NCBI GenBank assembly: GCA_947455585.1
Contig: CANGOY010000006.1
Coordinates: 1-21,199 of the forward strand
Length of the DNA: 21,199 nucleotides
Reading direction: 5' to 3'
Source: Comamonadaceae bacterium
GTDB taxonomy: Bacteria > Pseudomonadota > Gammaproteobacteria > Burkholderiales > Burkholderiaceae_C
Shown: one piece after another, positions 14,879-21,199 of the stretch
How the letters are laid out: each line of letters opens with the position of its first letter
Numbering within the stretch: the stretch's first letter is position 1
Program-made: the position numbers and the translations under genes
Notes under the pieces: model-generated
The model's input: only the letters and a program-made list of their open reading frames with translations
What the model was told of the DNA's origin: nothing
Database searches by the model: none

Positions 14879-16156
14879 ATGACACACACCACGCTTGCCG
14901 GTGCGCCCTTTGTGGCCACACACAACAACGATTTGTATTTGGAAGGCGTCAAGCTGTCCGACCTCGCGCACGCACACGGCACGCCGCTGTTTGTATATTC
15001 GAAAGCCGCCATGCTCAGCGCACTTGCGGCTTACCAACGCGGCTTTGCAGGCCGCAACGCACGCATTTGCTACGCCATGAAAGCCAACTCGTCACTCGCC
15101 GTGTTGCAAGTATTTGCCCAAGCAGGCTGCGGCTTTGACATCGTGTCGGGCGGTGAACTTGACCGCGTCATCGCGGCGGGCGGCGATGTGTCGAAAGTCA
15201 TCTTCTCTGGCGTAGGCAAAACACGCGCCGAAATGCGCAAGGCTTTGGAGGCGGGCATTGCGTGCTTCAACGTCGAGAGCGAAGCCGAACTTGAAGTGTT
15301 GAGCGACGTGGGCATCAGCATGGGCAAGCGCGCGCCCATCAGCATTCGTGTCAACCCCAACGTGGACGCCAAAACCCACCCCTATATTTCCACTGGACTC
15401 AAAGGCAACAAGTTTGGCGTGGCGCACGAACGCGCCTTGGCCACCTACCAACGCGCCGCCAGCCTGCCTGGGCTTCAAGTGACGGGCATCGACTGCCATA
15501 TTGGTTCGCAAATCACAGAGTCCACGCCCTACCTAGACGCCATGGACCGTGTACTCGACCTCGTGCAAGCCATTGAGGCCGCAGGCATTGCCATTCACCA
15601 CATCGACTTTGGCGGCGGCTTGGGCATCAACTACAACGACGACACGCCGCCTGCTGCGGATGAGTTGTGGGCGCAATTGCTAGCCAAGCTCGACGCACGT
15701 GGCTACGGTCAACGCCAGCTGATGATTGAACCCGGTCGCTCACTCGTCGGCAACGCAGGCGTGTGCTTGACCGAGGTGTTGTACTTGAAGCCAGGCGAGC
15801 AAAAGAACTTTTGCATCGTCGACGCAGCCATGAACGACTTGCCTCGCCCTGCGATGTACGAAGCCTTCCATCAAATCGTGCCCGTGTCAGCGCGTGCCGG
15901 CGAGACTGTGACGTACGACGTGGTCGGCCCCGTGTGCGAAAGCGGTGACTGGTTGGGCCGTGACCGTCAACTGACGGTGCAGTCGGGCGATTTGTTGGCC
16001 GTGTTATCGACCGGTGCGTATTGCGTGGCGATGTCTAGCAACTACAACACGCGTGGACGTGCAGCTGAGATTTTGGTGGACGGAACCCAGGCGCATGTGA
16101 TTCGTCGTCGCGAGACGGTGGCGGACCAGATGGCTTGTGAGTCGTTGGTTCGTTAA
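14879..16156 (+). CDS. lysA: Diaminopimelate decarboxylase
   Basis: LysA decarboxylates meso-diaminopimelate to L-lysine with pyridoxal phosphate. The 425-residue protein has the fold type III alanine-racemase-like barrel. The PLP-binding Lys68 lies in CYAMKANSS. Further conserved blocks are GVGKTRAEM, HIGSQI, FGGGLGI and EPGRSLVGN. The active-site cysteine of the second domain sits in PVCESGDWLG, and YNTRGRAAEILVDG is near the end. An AAGAA sequence lies about 8 bases before the ATG. It is the second gene after lptM and ends without a clear terminator, only a T-rich stretch. Confidence 0.98.
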   Translation: MTHTTLAGAPFVATHNNDLYLEGVKLSDLAHAHGTPLFVYSKAAMLSALAAYQRGFAGRNARICYAMKANSSLAVLQVFAQAGCGFDIVSGGELDRVIAAGGDVSKVIFSGVGKTRAEMRKALEAGIACFNVESEAELEVLSDVGISMGKRAPISIRVNPNVDAKTHPYISTGLKGNKFGVAHERALATYQRAASLPGLQVTGIDCHIGSQITESTPYLDAMDRVLDLVQAIEAAGIAIHHIDFGGGLGINYNDDTPPAADELWAQLLAKLDARGYGQRQLMIEPGRSLVGNAGVCLTEVLYLKPGEQKNFCIVDAAMNDLPRPAMYEAFHQIVPVSARAGETVTYDVVGPVCESGDWLGRDRQLTVQSGDLLAVLSTGAYCVAMSSNYNTRGRAAEILVDGTQAHVIRRRETVADQMACESLVR

Positions 16157-16465
16157 GTTTTTTCTTGCTTGGTGTGTTTCACTGACACGCTTCTTCTGGT
16201 TTGCTGTGTTGTGGCTTCGTGTCGGCTGTTTCGCTCCGCCACGACGACCAGCCAGCACCTACCATGGCTCCCATCGCTGCGCGACGAATGTCGCCAAGTC
16301 AGGCGCTGACTGCTCGCCGTGGCTTCGGAGTGATTCACACGGTAGGTCAAACTCTTTGAGCTAACTACTGTGCTGCGTAAATGGCACAAGGGATACAAAG
16401 CGTGAGGCGTTTCGCTAAGACAAAAATCGTCAGCATGAGGAAGGGGCCGTACGCCCGTAGCCACA
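16157..16465. other. Unassigned segment of about 310 bp between lysA and msrQ
   Basis: No recognisable protein or RNA gene is seen between these convergent genes. The segment contains two small perfect hairpins, GCGAC/GTCGC (16281-16294) and GTCAG/CTGAC (16298-16310). Both fall inside a 31-codon ATG-initiated plus-strand frame (16264-16359). A minus-strand frame of 109 codons also crosses it, but its composition is not protein-like. It might be a structured noncoding element, a decayed gene or plain spacer. It stands out because the other gaps in the window are about 125 bp or shorter. Confidence 0.5.
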
Positions 16466-17107
16466 TCAGCGCGTGAAACCACCCGAGCTAATCAAACGAC
16501 GCCACAAAGAAGAGTGGACAACACGCCAAACAAGCAAAACAAACAACACTGAGGCATACAAAAACACCTCAGCAAAGTTGCTCTTCCCCGCCCGCATCCA
16601 AAAGAAGTGCAACACGGCCAGCACAGCCACCACATACACAAGGCGGTGCAACCACTGCCAATGCTTAGCCCCTAGCCACCGAATGGCGCGGTTGAATGAA
16701 GTCAACGCCAAAGGTGTGAGCAACACAAAGGCGCTAAAACCCACCAAGATAAATGGGCGCTTCGCAATATCGGTAGCAATATCACCCCACTCAAACCCCA
16801 TGTCGAGCCAGCTGTAGCACAGCAAATGCAGCACGACGTAGAAGTAGGTAAACAAGCCAAGCATGCGTCGCAGCTTTGCCAGCTCTGGCAGCCCCAACAT
16901 CACACGCAACGGGCTCACAGCCAGCGTCACGCACAACATGCGCAGCGTCCAATCCCCTGTGGCGCGTATCAAATACTCAGCGGGGTTGGCGCCTAAGGCG
17001 TCGTTGGCTACACCCCACACGAGCCACGCAAACGGCAACATGCACAACAGCCACAGCGCAGGCTTGGCACTGCGGTGCTGTAGGGCTTGGCGCAAAGCGG
17101 CGTTCAC
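16466..17107 (-). CDS. msrQ: MsrQ, heme-binding membrane subunit of the methionine sulfoxide reductase system
   Basis: MsrQ (formerly YedZ) passes electrons from the quinone pool or a flavin reductase to MsrP across the inner membrane. The 213-residue protein is mostly hydrophobic with about six membrane helices. Candidate heme-ligand histidines occur in VVLHLLCY, LHRLVYV and VLHFFWMRAGK, patterns typical of the ferric-reductase-like family. It begins with GTG, one base after the msrP stop, with GAGG immediately preceding, so its translation is probably coupled to msrP. No other suitable start is seen nearby. Confidence 0.95.
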   Translation of the reverse strand: MNAALRQALQHRSAKPALWLLCMLPFAWLVWGVANDALGANPAEYLIRATGDWTLRMLCVTLAVSPLRVMLGLPELAKLRRMLGLFTYFYVVLHLLCYSWLDMGFEWGDIATDIAKRPFILVGFSAFVLLTPLALTSFNRAIRWLGAKHWQWLHRLVYVVAVLAVLHFFWMRAGKSNFAEVFLYASVLFVLLVWRVVHSSLWRRLISSGGFTR

Positions 17108-17108
17108 C

Positions 17109-18131
17109 TCAATAAAACTTGCTCAGGTCCATGCCGGCGTAAAGCTGGCCCACTTGCGCCTCATAGCCGTTGAACATCAAGGTCTTGCGTTTCTTGGCAA
17201 ACAAGCCGTCTTCGCCAATGCGACGCTCGGTGGCTTGACTCCAACGCGGGTGGCTCACATTGGGGTTCACGTTGGAATAAAAGCCGTACTCTTGCGGCGC
17301 TGAGCGGCCCCATGAGTTGACAGGCTGCTTTTCAACAAAGCGAATCTTCACCAAACTTTTGGCGCTCTTGAAACCGTATTTCCAAGGCACCACCAAGCGC
17401 ACAGGCGCACCGTTTTGGTTGGGTAACACTTCGCCATACATGCCAAAGCTCAAGAGCGTGAGCGGGTGCATGGCCTCGTCCATGCGCAGGCCTTCAACGT
17501 AAGGCCAATCCAGCACACGCGAGCGCACACCGGGCATGGTTTTGGGGTCGGCTTGGGTGATGAACTCTACATATTTGGCGCTGCCCAAAGGCTCCACGCG
17601 TTTGATGAGCTCGGCCAGCGAATAGCCAACCCAGGGCACCACCATCGACCAGCCCTCCACGCAGCGCAAACGGTAAATACGCTCTTCCATGGGGCTGAGT
17701 TTGAGCAAGTCGTCGAGGTCGAAGCGACCCGGTTTTTTCACAAGGCCTTCAACTTCGACCGTCCACGGTTTAGCTTGCAAGGTGTGGGCGTATTTGGCAG
17801 GGTCTGATTTGTCCGTGCCAAATTCGTAAAAGTTGTTGTAGCTACTGGCGTCAGCGTAGGTGGTGATTTTTTCCATCGTGTTGGCACCACTCACGCGGCT
17901 CACTGCGCCCGTCAATGGGGCCAACTTACCTGGGCGCAGCACAGCCTCACTGGGCATTTGGGCCAAGGCATCCCGCGAGGCCCAAGCAGCCATCGACAGA
18001 CCCGCGGCACCTGCGGCCATGTGCTTGAGCCAGTCGCGACGCTGGGTGTACACGGATTGGGGTGTTATCTCATGACTCAGGTTGTGGACAAAACCTGAGT
18101 CACTGCTTTTCGAAAATTGGTTGAAGCGCAC
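17109..18131 (-). CDS. msrP: MsrP, periplasmic molybdopterin methionine sulfoxide reductase catalytic subunit
   Basis: MsrP (YedY) repairs oxidised methionines in periplasmic proteins using a molybdopterin cofactor. A Tat signal is present: RRDWLKHM followed by an Ala/Gly-rich hydrophobic stretch and ALAQM. The molybdenum-ligand cysteine lies in YRLRCVEGWSM. Downstream blocks such as PWKYGFKSAKSLVKI are typical of the family. I chose the GTG at 18131 because AAAGGAAG lies 5 bases upstream and a TTGACT -35-like box (18175-18180) lies beyond. An in-frame ATG at 18164 would add 11 residues but lacks a ribosome binding site. The product is then 340 residues. msrQ follows directly. Confidence 0.94.
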   Translation of the reverse strand: MRFNQFSKSSDSGFVHNLSHEITPQSVYTQRRDWLKHMAAGAAGLSMAAWASRDALAQMPSEAVLRPGKLAPLTGAVSRVSGANTMEKITTYADASSYNNFYEFGTDKSDPAKYAHTLQAKPWTVEVEGLVKKPGRFDLDDLLKLSPMEERIYRLRCVEGWSMVVPWVGYSLAELIKRVEPLGSAKYVEFITQADPKTMPGVRSRVLDWPYVEGLRMDEAMHPLTLLSFGMYGEVLPNQNGAPVRLVVPWKYGFKSAKSLVKIRFVEKQPVNSWGRSAPQEYGFYSNVNPNVSHPRWSQATERRIGEDGLFAKKRKTLMFNGYEAQVGQLYAGMDLSKFY

Positions 18132-18222
18132 GAGGACTTCCTTTGAATTAAAAAGTTTTCGCATTGTGAGGCAAAGTCAACAAAGCCTCACGCACCTTAT
18201 CAAAAGACCTTGTGCCACAAAC

Positions 18223-18249
18223 AAAAAAGCTGGCTCTAGGCCAGCTTTT
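18223..18249 (-). terminator. Rho-independent terminator of the cytochrome c4-like gene
   Basis: AAAAGCTGGC (18225-18234) and GCCAGCTTTT (18240-18249) form a perfect 10-bp stem with a 5-base loop. On the minus strand the stem runs into six consecutive T residues. It lies 23 bp after the cytochrome stop codon and isolates that gene from msrP, whose promoter would lie further along. Confidence 0.88.
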
Positions 18250-18272
18250 CAGGAGCGTTTAAAAACTCTGAA

Positions 18273-18899
18273 TTAACGCAAACCAGCGATGTAATCAGAC
18301 ACCGCTTTGATTTCGCGGTCATTCATCTTGGCAGCTACACCCGCCATTTGGATGCTGTTCTTGCGAACGCCGTCACGGAAAGCTGTCAACTGCGCCACAG
18401 CGTAGTCGGCGTGCTGACCTGCCAAGCGTGGGTATTGCGAAGGAATGCCCGCGCCCGTGGGTGTGTGGCAGCCTGCGCAAGCAGCGATTTGACGGTCAGC
18501 AATGCCACCGCGGTAAATGCGCTCACCCAACACCACCAAGTCTTTTTCTTTGGCGAAGTTAGCAGCTGATGTTTTAGAACCCACCCAAGCGGCGACGTTC
18601 TTCATGTCGGCATCAGACAAACCTGCAGCCATGCCCATCATGATGGCGTTGGCGCGTTTGCCAGATTTGAACTCTTGCAATTGCTTGACCAAGTAGTCTG
18701 GGTGCTGTTGGGCCAGCTTAGGGTAGGCGGGTGAGCCAGAGTTACCGTCTGCACCATGGCAGGCTGCGCAAACTGCGTTGTAAGTGGCTTCACCTTTGGC
18801 CAAGTCGGCCTTGGCGACAGGGGCTGCTGGCTCAGCAGCGTTAGAAAGGGCGGGGGCTACCAAGGCGGCAGCGAGGAGCAAAGAGGCAATCAGCTTCAT
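18273..18899 (-). CDS. Diheme cytochrome c4-like protein
   Basis: This 208-residue exported protein has a Sec signal peptide (MKLIASLLLAAALVAPALSNA) and two heme c attachment sites: CAACH (Cys44, Cys47, His48) and CAGCH (Cys141, Cys144, His145). The two halves are similar to each other, as in cytochrome c4, with conserved YPKLAQQHPDYLVKQL and YPRLAGQHADYAVAQL blocks. Distal Met ligands are likely in IMMGMA and IQMAGVA. It should carry electrons in the periplasm to terminal oxidases. I chose the ATG at 18899, where the signal peptide starts and AAAGAA lies upstream; an in-frame TTG at 18926 is not convincing. It is divergent from engB, a conserved arrangement in beta- and gammaproteobacteria. 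Confidence 0.94.
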   Translation of the reverse strand: MKLIASLLLAAALVAPALSNAAEPAAPVAKADLAKGEATYNAVCAACHGADGNSGSPAYPKLAQQHPDYLVKQLQEFKSGKRANAIMMGMAAGLSDADMKNVAAWVGSKTSAANFAKEKDLVVLGERIYRGGIADRQIAACAGCHTPTGAGIPSQYPRLAGQHADYAVAQLTAFRDGVRKNSIQMAGVAAKMNDREIKAVSDYIAGLR

Positions 18900-18951
18900 A
18901 AGTGTTCTTTGGTTAATGTGTCTCAAAGACGTCGAAAAACTGCGGTGATTC

Positions 18952-18957
18952 TACAAT
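18952..18957 (+). promoter_or_regulatory. Candidate -10 element of engB
   Basis: TACAAT ends 5 bases before the engB ATG, so the predicted transcript would begin at about the start codon. No Shine-Dalgarno sequence and no strong -35 box are visible. The element is in the 63-bp divergent spacer shared with the cytochrome gene. Confidence 0.4.
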
Positions 18958-18962
18958 GCCGT

Positions 18963-19730
18963 ATGAACCAGCCTGACCCACACGACACCCAAGCCCCTAT
19001 TGACAACCCCGAGGTGCCCGAAATCGCGGTCTTGAACGCTGAATTTGAAGCCCAACGCGAAGCCGAGCGTGCTGCTGCCAAAGCCGCATTCGAGCTCTTA
19101 AGCCCCGCCGACCAAGCCAAATACGCCATGGGATGGCTGCACACCGCGCGGTTTTTGACCACCGCCGCCCAACTGCACCACCTGCCGACCTACGACCTGC
19201 CAGAAATTGCTTTTGTTGGCCGCTCAAACGCTGGCAAATCAACCTGCATCAACGTGCTGACGCAACAAAAGCGCTTGGCCTATGCATCCAAAACACCAGG
19301 CCGCACCCAACACATCAACTTGTTTGCGATGGGCCGCCAAGGCAAAACCGACGCTGTACTGGCCGACTTGCCTGGCTACGGCTACGCGGCCGTACCCAAG
19401 CAAGACAAGATTCGTTGGCAACAAGTGATGGCCAACTATTTGCTCACCCGCCCCAACCTGCGCGCGGTGGTGCTGATGTGTGACCCACGCCACGGCCTGA
19501 CAGAGTTGGACGAAATTTTGTTGGACGTGATTCGCCCACGCGTGGCAGAAGGCATGAAGTTTTTGGTGCTGCTCACCAAAGCTGACAAGCTCAACAAAAC
19601 CGATGGTGCAAAAGCCTTGCAAATCACCAAGCTGCAAGCAGGCGGCGGAGAAGTGCGCTTATTCTCTGCACTGAAGAAACAAGGTGTGGATGAAGTGGCC
19701 GCCACCTTGTACAAGTGGATGCACCCTTAA
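18963..19730 (+). CDS. engB: Ribosome biogenesis GTP-binding protein EngB (YsxC/YihA)
   Basis: EngB is an essential GTPase for large-subunit ribosome assembly in many bacteria. The GTP-binding motifs are all present: G1 GRSNAGKST starting at Gly86, G3 DLPGYG, G4 TKAD and G5-like SALKK. The protein is 255 residues from the chosen ATG. It is longer than typical family members of about 200-220 because of an acidic, Ala/Glu-rich N-terminal extension of about 45 residues before the conserved LHTARFLTTAAQL. The open frame continues upstream, but that part overlaps the cytochrome gene and is not credible coding. A start further downstream, near Met57, cannot be fully excluded. Confidence 0.95.
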   Translation: MNQPDPHDTQAPIDNPEVPEIAVLNAEFEAQREAERAAAKAAFELLSPADQAKYAMGWLHTARFLTTAAQLHHLPTYDLPEIAFVGRSNAGKSTCINVLTQQKRLAYASKTPGRTQHINLFAMGRQGKTDAVLADLPGYGYAAVPKQDKIRWQQVMANYLLTRPNLRAVVLMCDPRHGLTELDEILLDVIRPRVAEGMKFLVLLTKADKLNKTDGAKALQITKLQAGGGEVRLFSALKKQGVDEVAATLYKWMHP

Positions 19731-19747
19731 TTGAACTGAGCGCTTTA

Positions 19748-19762
19748 CCTTAACGCGTAAGG
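19748..19762. terminator. Weak inverted repeat between convergent engB and acyltransferase genes
   Basis: CCTTA and TAAGG form a 5-bp stem with a 5-base loop in the 49-bp gap where engB and the acyltransferase gene converge. There is no T-tract, so an intrinsic terminator function is only a possibility. No better terminator is seen in the gap. Confidence 0.25.
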
Positions 19763-19779
19763 CGCATCAAGAAGCTGGA

Positions 19780-20646
19780 TTAGTAAAGCTCTGGCGCGCC
19801 CGGTGGGCGTGTTTTGAAGCGCTTGTGCACCCAAAAATATTGAGCGGGCATGGTGTTGATGAACACCTCTAAGCGCTGGTTCATGGTGGCCGTATCGGCC
19901 TCGGCATCGTCTGTTGGAAAGTCATTCCAAGCCGAATGCACCACCACCTCGTAGCCTGTATCCGTCATGCGCGTGATGACGGGCATCACTTGGGCTCGCC
20001 CCAGTTTGGCAAAGCGAGAGAGAGACGGCACCGTGGCAGCTTGCTCACCGTAAAACGGCACAAAAATGGATTCACTCGGACCAAAGTTCATGTCAGGCAA
20101 CAAGTAAAGCAATTCGTTTTGACGCAAAGCGGCAACGATGGGCTTGACACCATCCTCGCGGCGAAACAAGCGCACGTTGCCAAACCGTTGACGCCCCTTG
20201 GCGACCCACGCATCCACAGCCGCATTGGACTGCGGCGTGAAGATGGTGGTGAAGTGCAAAGGCAAGCTCATGGTGAGCGCCGTCCACCCGACATCCAAGC
20301 CCATGAAATGCGGCGCGAACAACACCGTGGGCGTGGCATCGGACAAAGCGACTACATCGCCCGACAACTGCACGCGTGATTGGATGCAGGCCGCACTGCG
20401 GTGCCAAAGCCAACTGCGGTCCAGCCATGCTTGCGCGAAATACACAAAGGTTTGGAGCGTGAGCGCATCACGTTCCTCATCGCTCAAATGCGGGAAGCAC
20501 ACACGCAAATTGGTTTGCACCACACGGCGACGCGAGGGGATGACCACCAACAGCAAGGCGCCTAAGCCTGCGCCTAAAGCACGCAACCACGACAAGGGCA
20601 GATAACCCAAAACCCTCAGCAGTAACAAGCCCAACTTGCTGAACAT
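19780..20646 (-). CDS. LpxL/HtrB-family lipid A biosynthesis acyltransferase
   Basis: This 288-residue inner-membrane-associated protein transfers a secondary acyl chain to lipid A precursors. It has a hydrophobic N-terminus (SKLGLLLLRVLGYLPLSWL) and the catalytic H-x4-D/E motif as APHFMGLD (His113, Asp118). Downstream blocks include LLYLLPDMNFG and a VPFYGE region typical of LpxL/LpxM proteins. The C-terminal WVHKRFKTRP is also typical. It starts 3 bp after the stop of the preceding acyltransferase gene, so the pair is probably one operon. Which acyl chain and which position it serves cannot be told from the sequence. Confidence 0.92.
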   Translation of the reverse strand: MFSKLGLLLLRVLGYLPLSWLRALGAGLGALLLVVIPSRRRVVQTNLRVCFPHLSDEERDALTLQTFVYFAQAWLDRSWLWHRSAACIQSRVQLSGDVVALSDATPTVLFAPHFMGLDVGWTALTMSLPLHFTTIFTPQSNAAVDAWVAKGRQRFGNVRLFRREDGVKPIVAALRQNELLYLLPDMNFGPSESIFVPFYGEQAATVPSLSRFAKLGRAQVMPVITRMTDTGYEVVVHSAWNDFPTDDAEADTATMNQRLEVFINTMPAQYFWVHKRFKTRPPGAPELY

Positions 20647-20649
20647 GGC

Positions 20650-21199
20650 TTAGCCCTCAGCACGCGGCTGTTTGTCGCGCGCGTAGCCCCACAGGTATTG
20701 GCCGGGTGCATGGCGCACCATGGCCTCCACACCACGGTTCACCGCAGCGGCAGCCGCCTCGGGTAACGCCGTGGTGTCTTTCATTTCAGGCGCGTCAAAG
20801 GGACGCATGTGCATGCAAAAACCTTGGCCTGCAGGCAAGCGCTCGCACCAGGTCAAGATAACCTGCGCGCCAGTTTGTTGTGCCAATTTGGCCAACAAAG
20901 TCATGGTGTACACATCTCGACCAAAGAACGGGGCCCACACACCCTGCCCCAATGGCGGCACTTGGTCGGGCAAGATGGCGGTGTAACCGCCGTTGCGCAA
21001 AGTGCGAATGAGGGTACGCACACCAGCCAGCGATGTGGGCGCGGAGTCTAAATAAGGGCGCGTGCGAGCGTTAGCCACCAAGGGCTCTAACCACGCTTTT
21101 CGTGCGGGGCGAAAGAGCGCCACCATCGGACCATGCGTAGGACCAAACTTTTCGGCAATCGCTTGCGCACCAATTTCCCAAGAACCCAAATGCGGCGAC
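20650..21199 (-). CDS. LpxL/HtrB-family acyltransferase, 5' end cut by window edge
   Basis: The visible 182 codons form the C-terminal two thirds of a second lipid A acyltransferase. The catalytic motif is at the right edge: PHLGSWEIG, with His followed four residues later by Glu. LPDQVPPLGQGVWAPFFG and QYLWGYARDK are family-typical. The open frame continues to the edge, so the true start lies outside, roughly 100 residues upstream. It is followed directly by another family member. The two copies are clearly different in sequence, so they are probably functionally distinct (LpxL- and LpxM-like roles), not a recent duplication. Confidence 0.93.
   Translation of the reverse strand, partial: SPHLGSWEIGAQAIAEKFGPTHGPMVALFRPARKAWLEPLVANARTRPYLDSAPTSLAGVRTLIRTLRNGGYTAILPDQVPPLGQGVWAPFFGRDVYTMTLLAKLAQQTGAQVILTWCERLPAGQGFCMHMRPFDAPEMKDTTALPEAAAAAVNRGVEAMVRHAPGQYLWGYARDKQPRAEG

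Noticed and set aside
16153..16482. Minus-strand open frame of 109 codons after msrQ
   Set aside because: It overlaps the ends of both lysA and msrQ, is rich in Arg/Ser/Thr without domain-like pattern, and has no ribosome binding site. Kept only as part of the unassigned segment.
18756..18962. Upstream extension of the engB frame by 69 codons
   Set aside because: It runs antisense through the cytochrome signal peptide and the divergent promoter spacer. The ATG at 18963 fits better.

Overview
The window looks like a stretch of betaproteobacterial chromosome. The order of Burkholderiales is likely, and the family Comamonadaceae (Limnohabitans/Rhodoferax-like) is my best guess. The basis is gene order and protein character: a ponA - pil genes - aroK - aroB - dgt - gltB string, cyaY divergent from lptM-lysA, a cytochrome c4 gene divergent from engB, and a tandem pair of LpxL-type acyltransferases. 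No rRNA, tRNA, CRISPR array, prophage or conventional insertion sequence was seen.

Region 1 (1-4621, minus strand) is gltB, the large subunit of glutamate synthase. Its 3' end runs off the left edge and it has a good sigma70-like promoter. Region 2 (4628-5420) is a compact REP-associated tyrosine transposase (RAYT) module. It sits between the gltB promoter and the end of the neighbouring operon, carries inverted copies of a GGGGTCAG-type motif at its borders, and has a hairpin that resembles a terminator.

Region 3 (5418-11708, minus strand) is a tightly packed operon read right to left: a PilM-PilN-like fusion gene, a wrecked pilO/pilQ remnant, aroK, aroB, a dGTPase-like gene, a DUF1415 gene and a Methyltransf_32-type methyltransferase gene. 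Several starts and stops overlap as ATGA or lie within 10 bp. The shikimate genes are intact. The type IV pilus genes that normally stand here (pilM, pilN, pilO, pilP, pilQ) have been reduced by an apparent internal deletion plus a frameshift, so this locus probably no longer makes a pilus secretin.

Region 4 (11749-16156) holds the divergent ponA gene (penicillin-binding protein 1A), a strong bidirectional terminator, cyaY (frataxin homologue), and lptM-lysA. The cyaY and lptM starts are only 13 bp apart. LysA makes lysine from meso-diaminopimelate, which is also a peptidoglycan precursor.

Region 5 (16157-18249) begins with about 310 bp that I cannot assign, followed by msrP-msrQ, the periplasmic methionine sulfoxide reductase system, on the minus strand. 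Region 6 (18273-21199) holds a diheme cytochrome c4-like gene (minus) with its own terminator, engB (plus), and two consecutive lipid A acyltransferase genes (minus), the second cut by the right edge.

Most genes are ordinary housekeeping functions. The observations most worth following are the collapsed pil locus with its GspL-like PilM-PilN fusion, the RAYT module at an operon boundary, three genes whose -10 elements lie so close to the ATG that leaderless transcripts are possible, and the unassigned segment after lysA.
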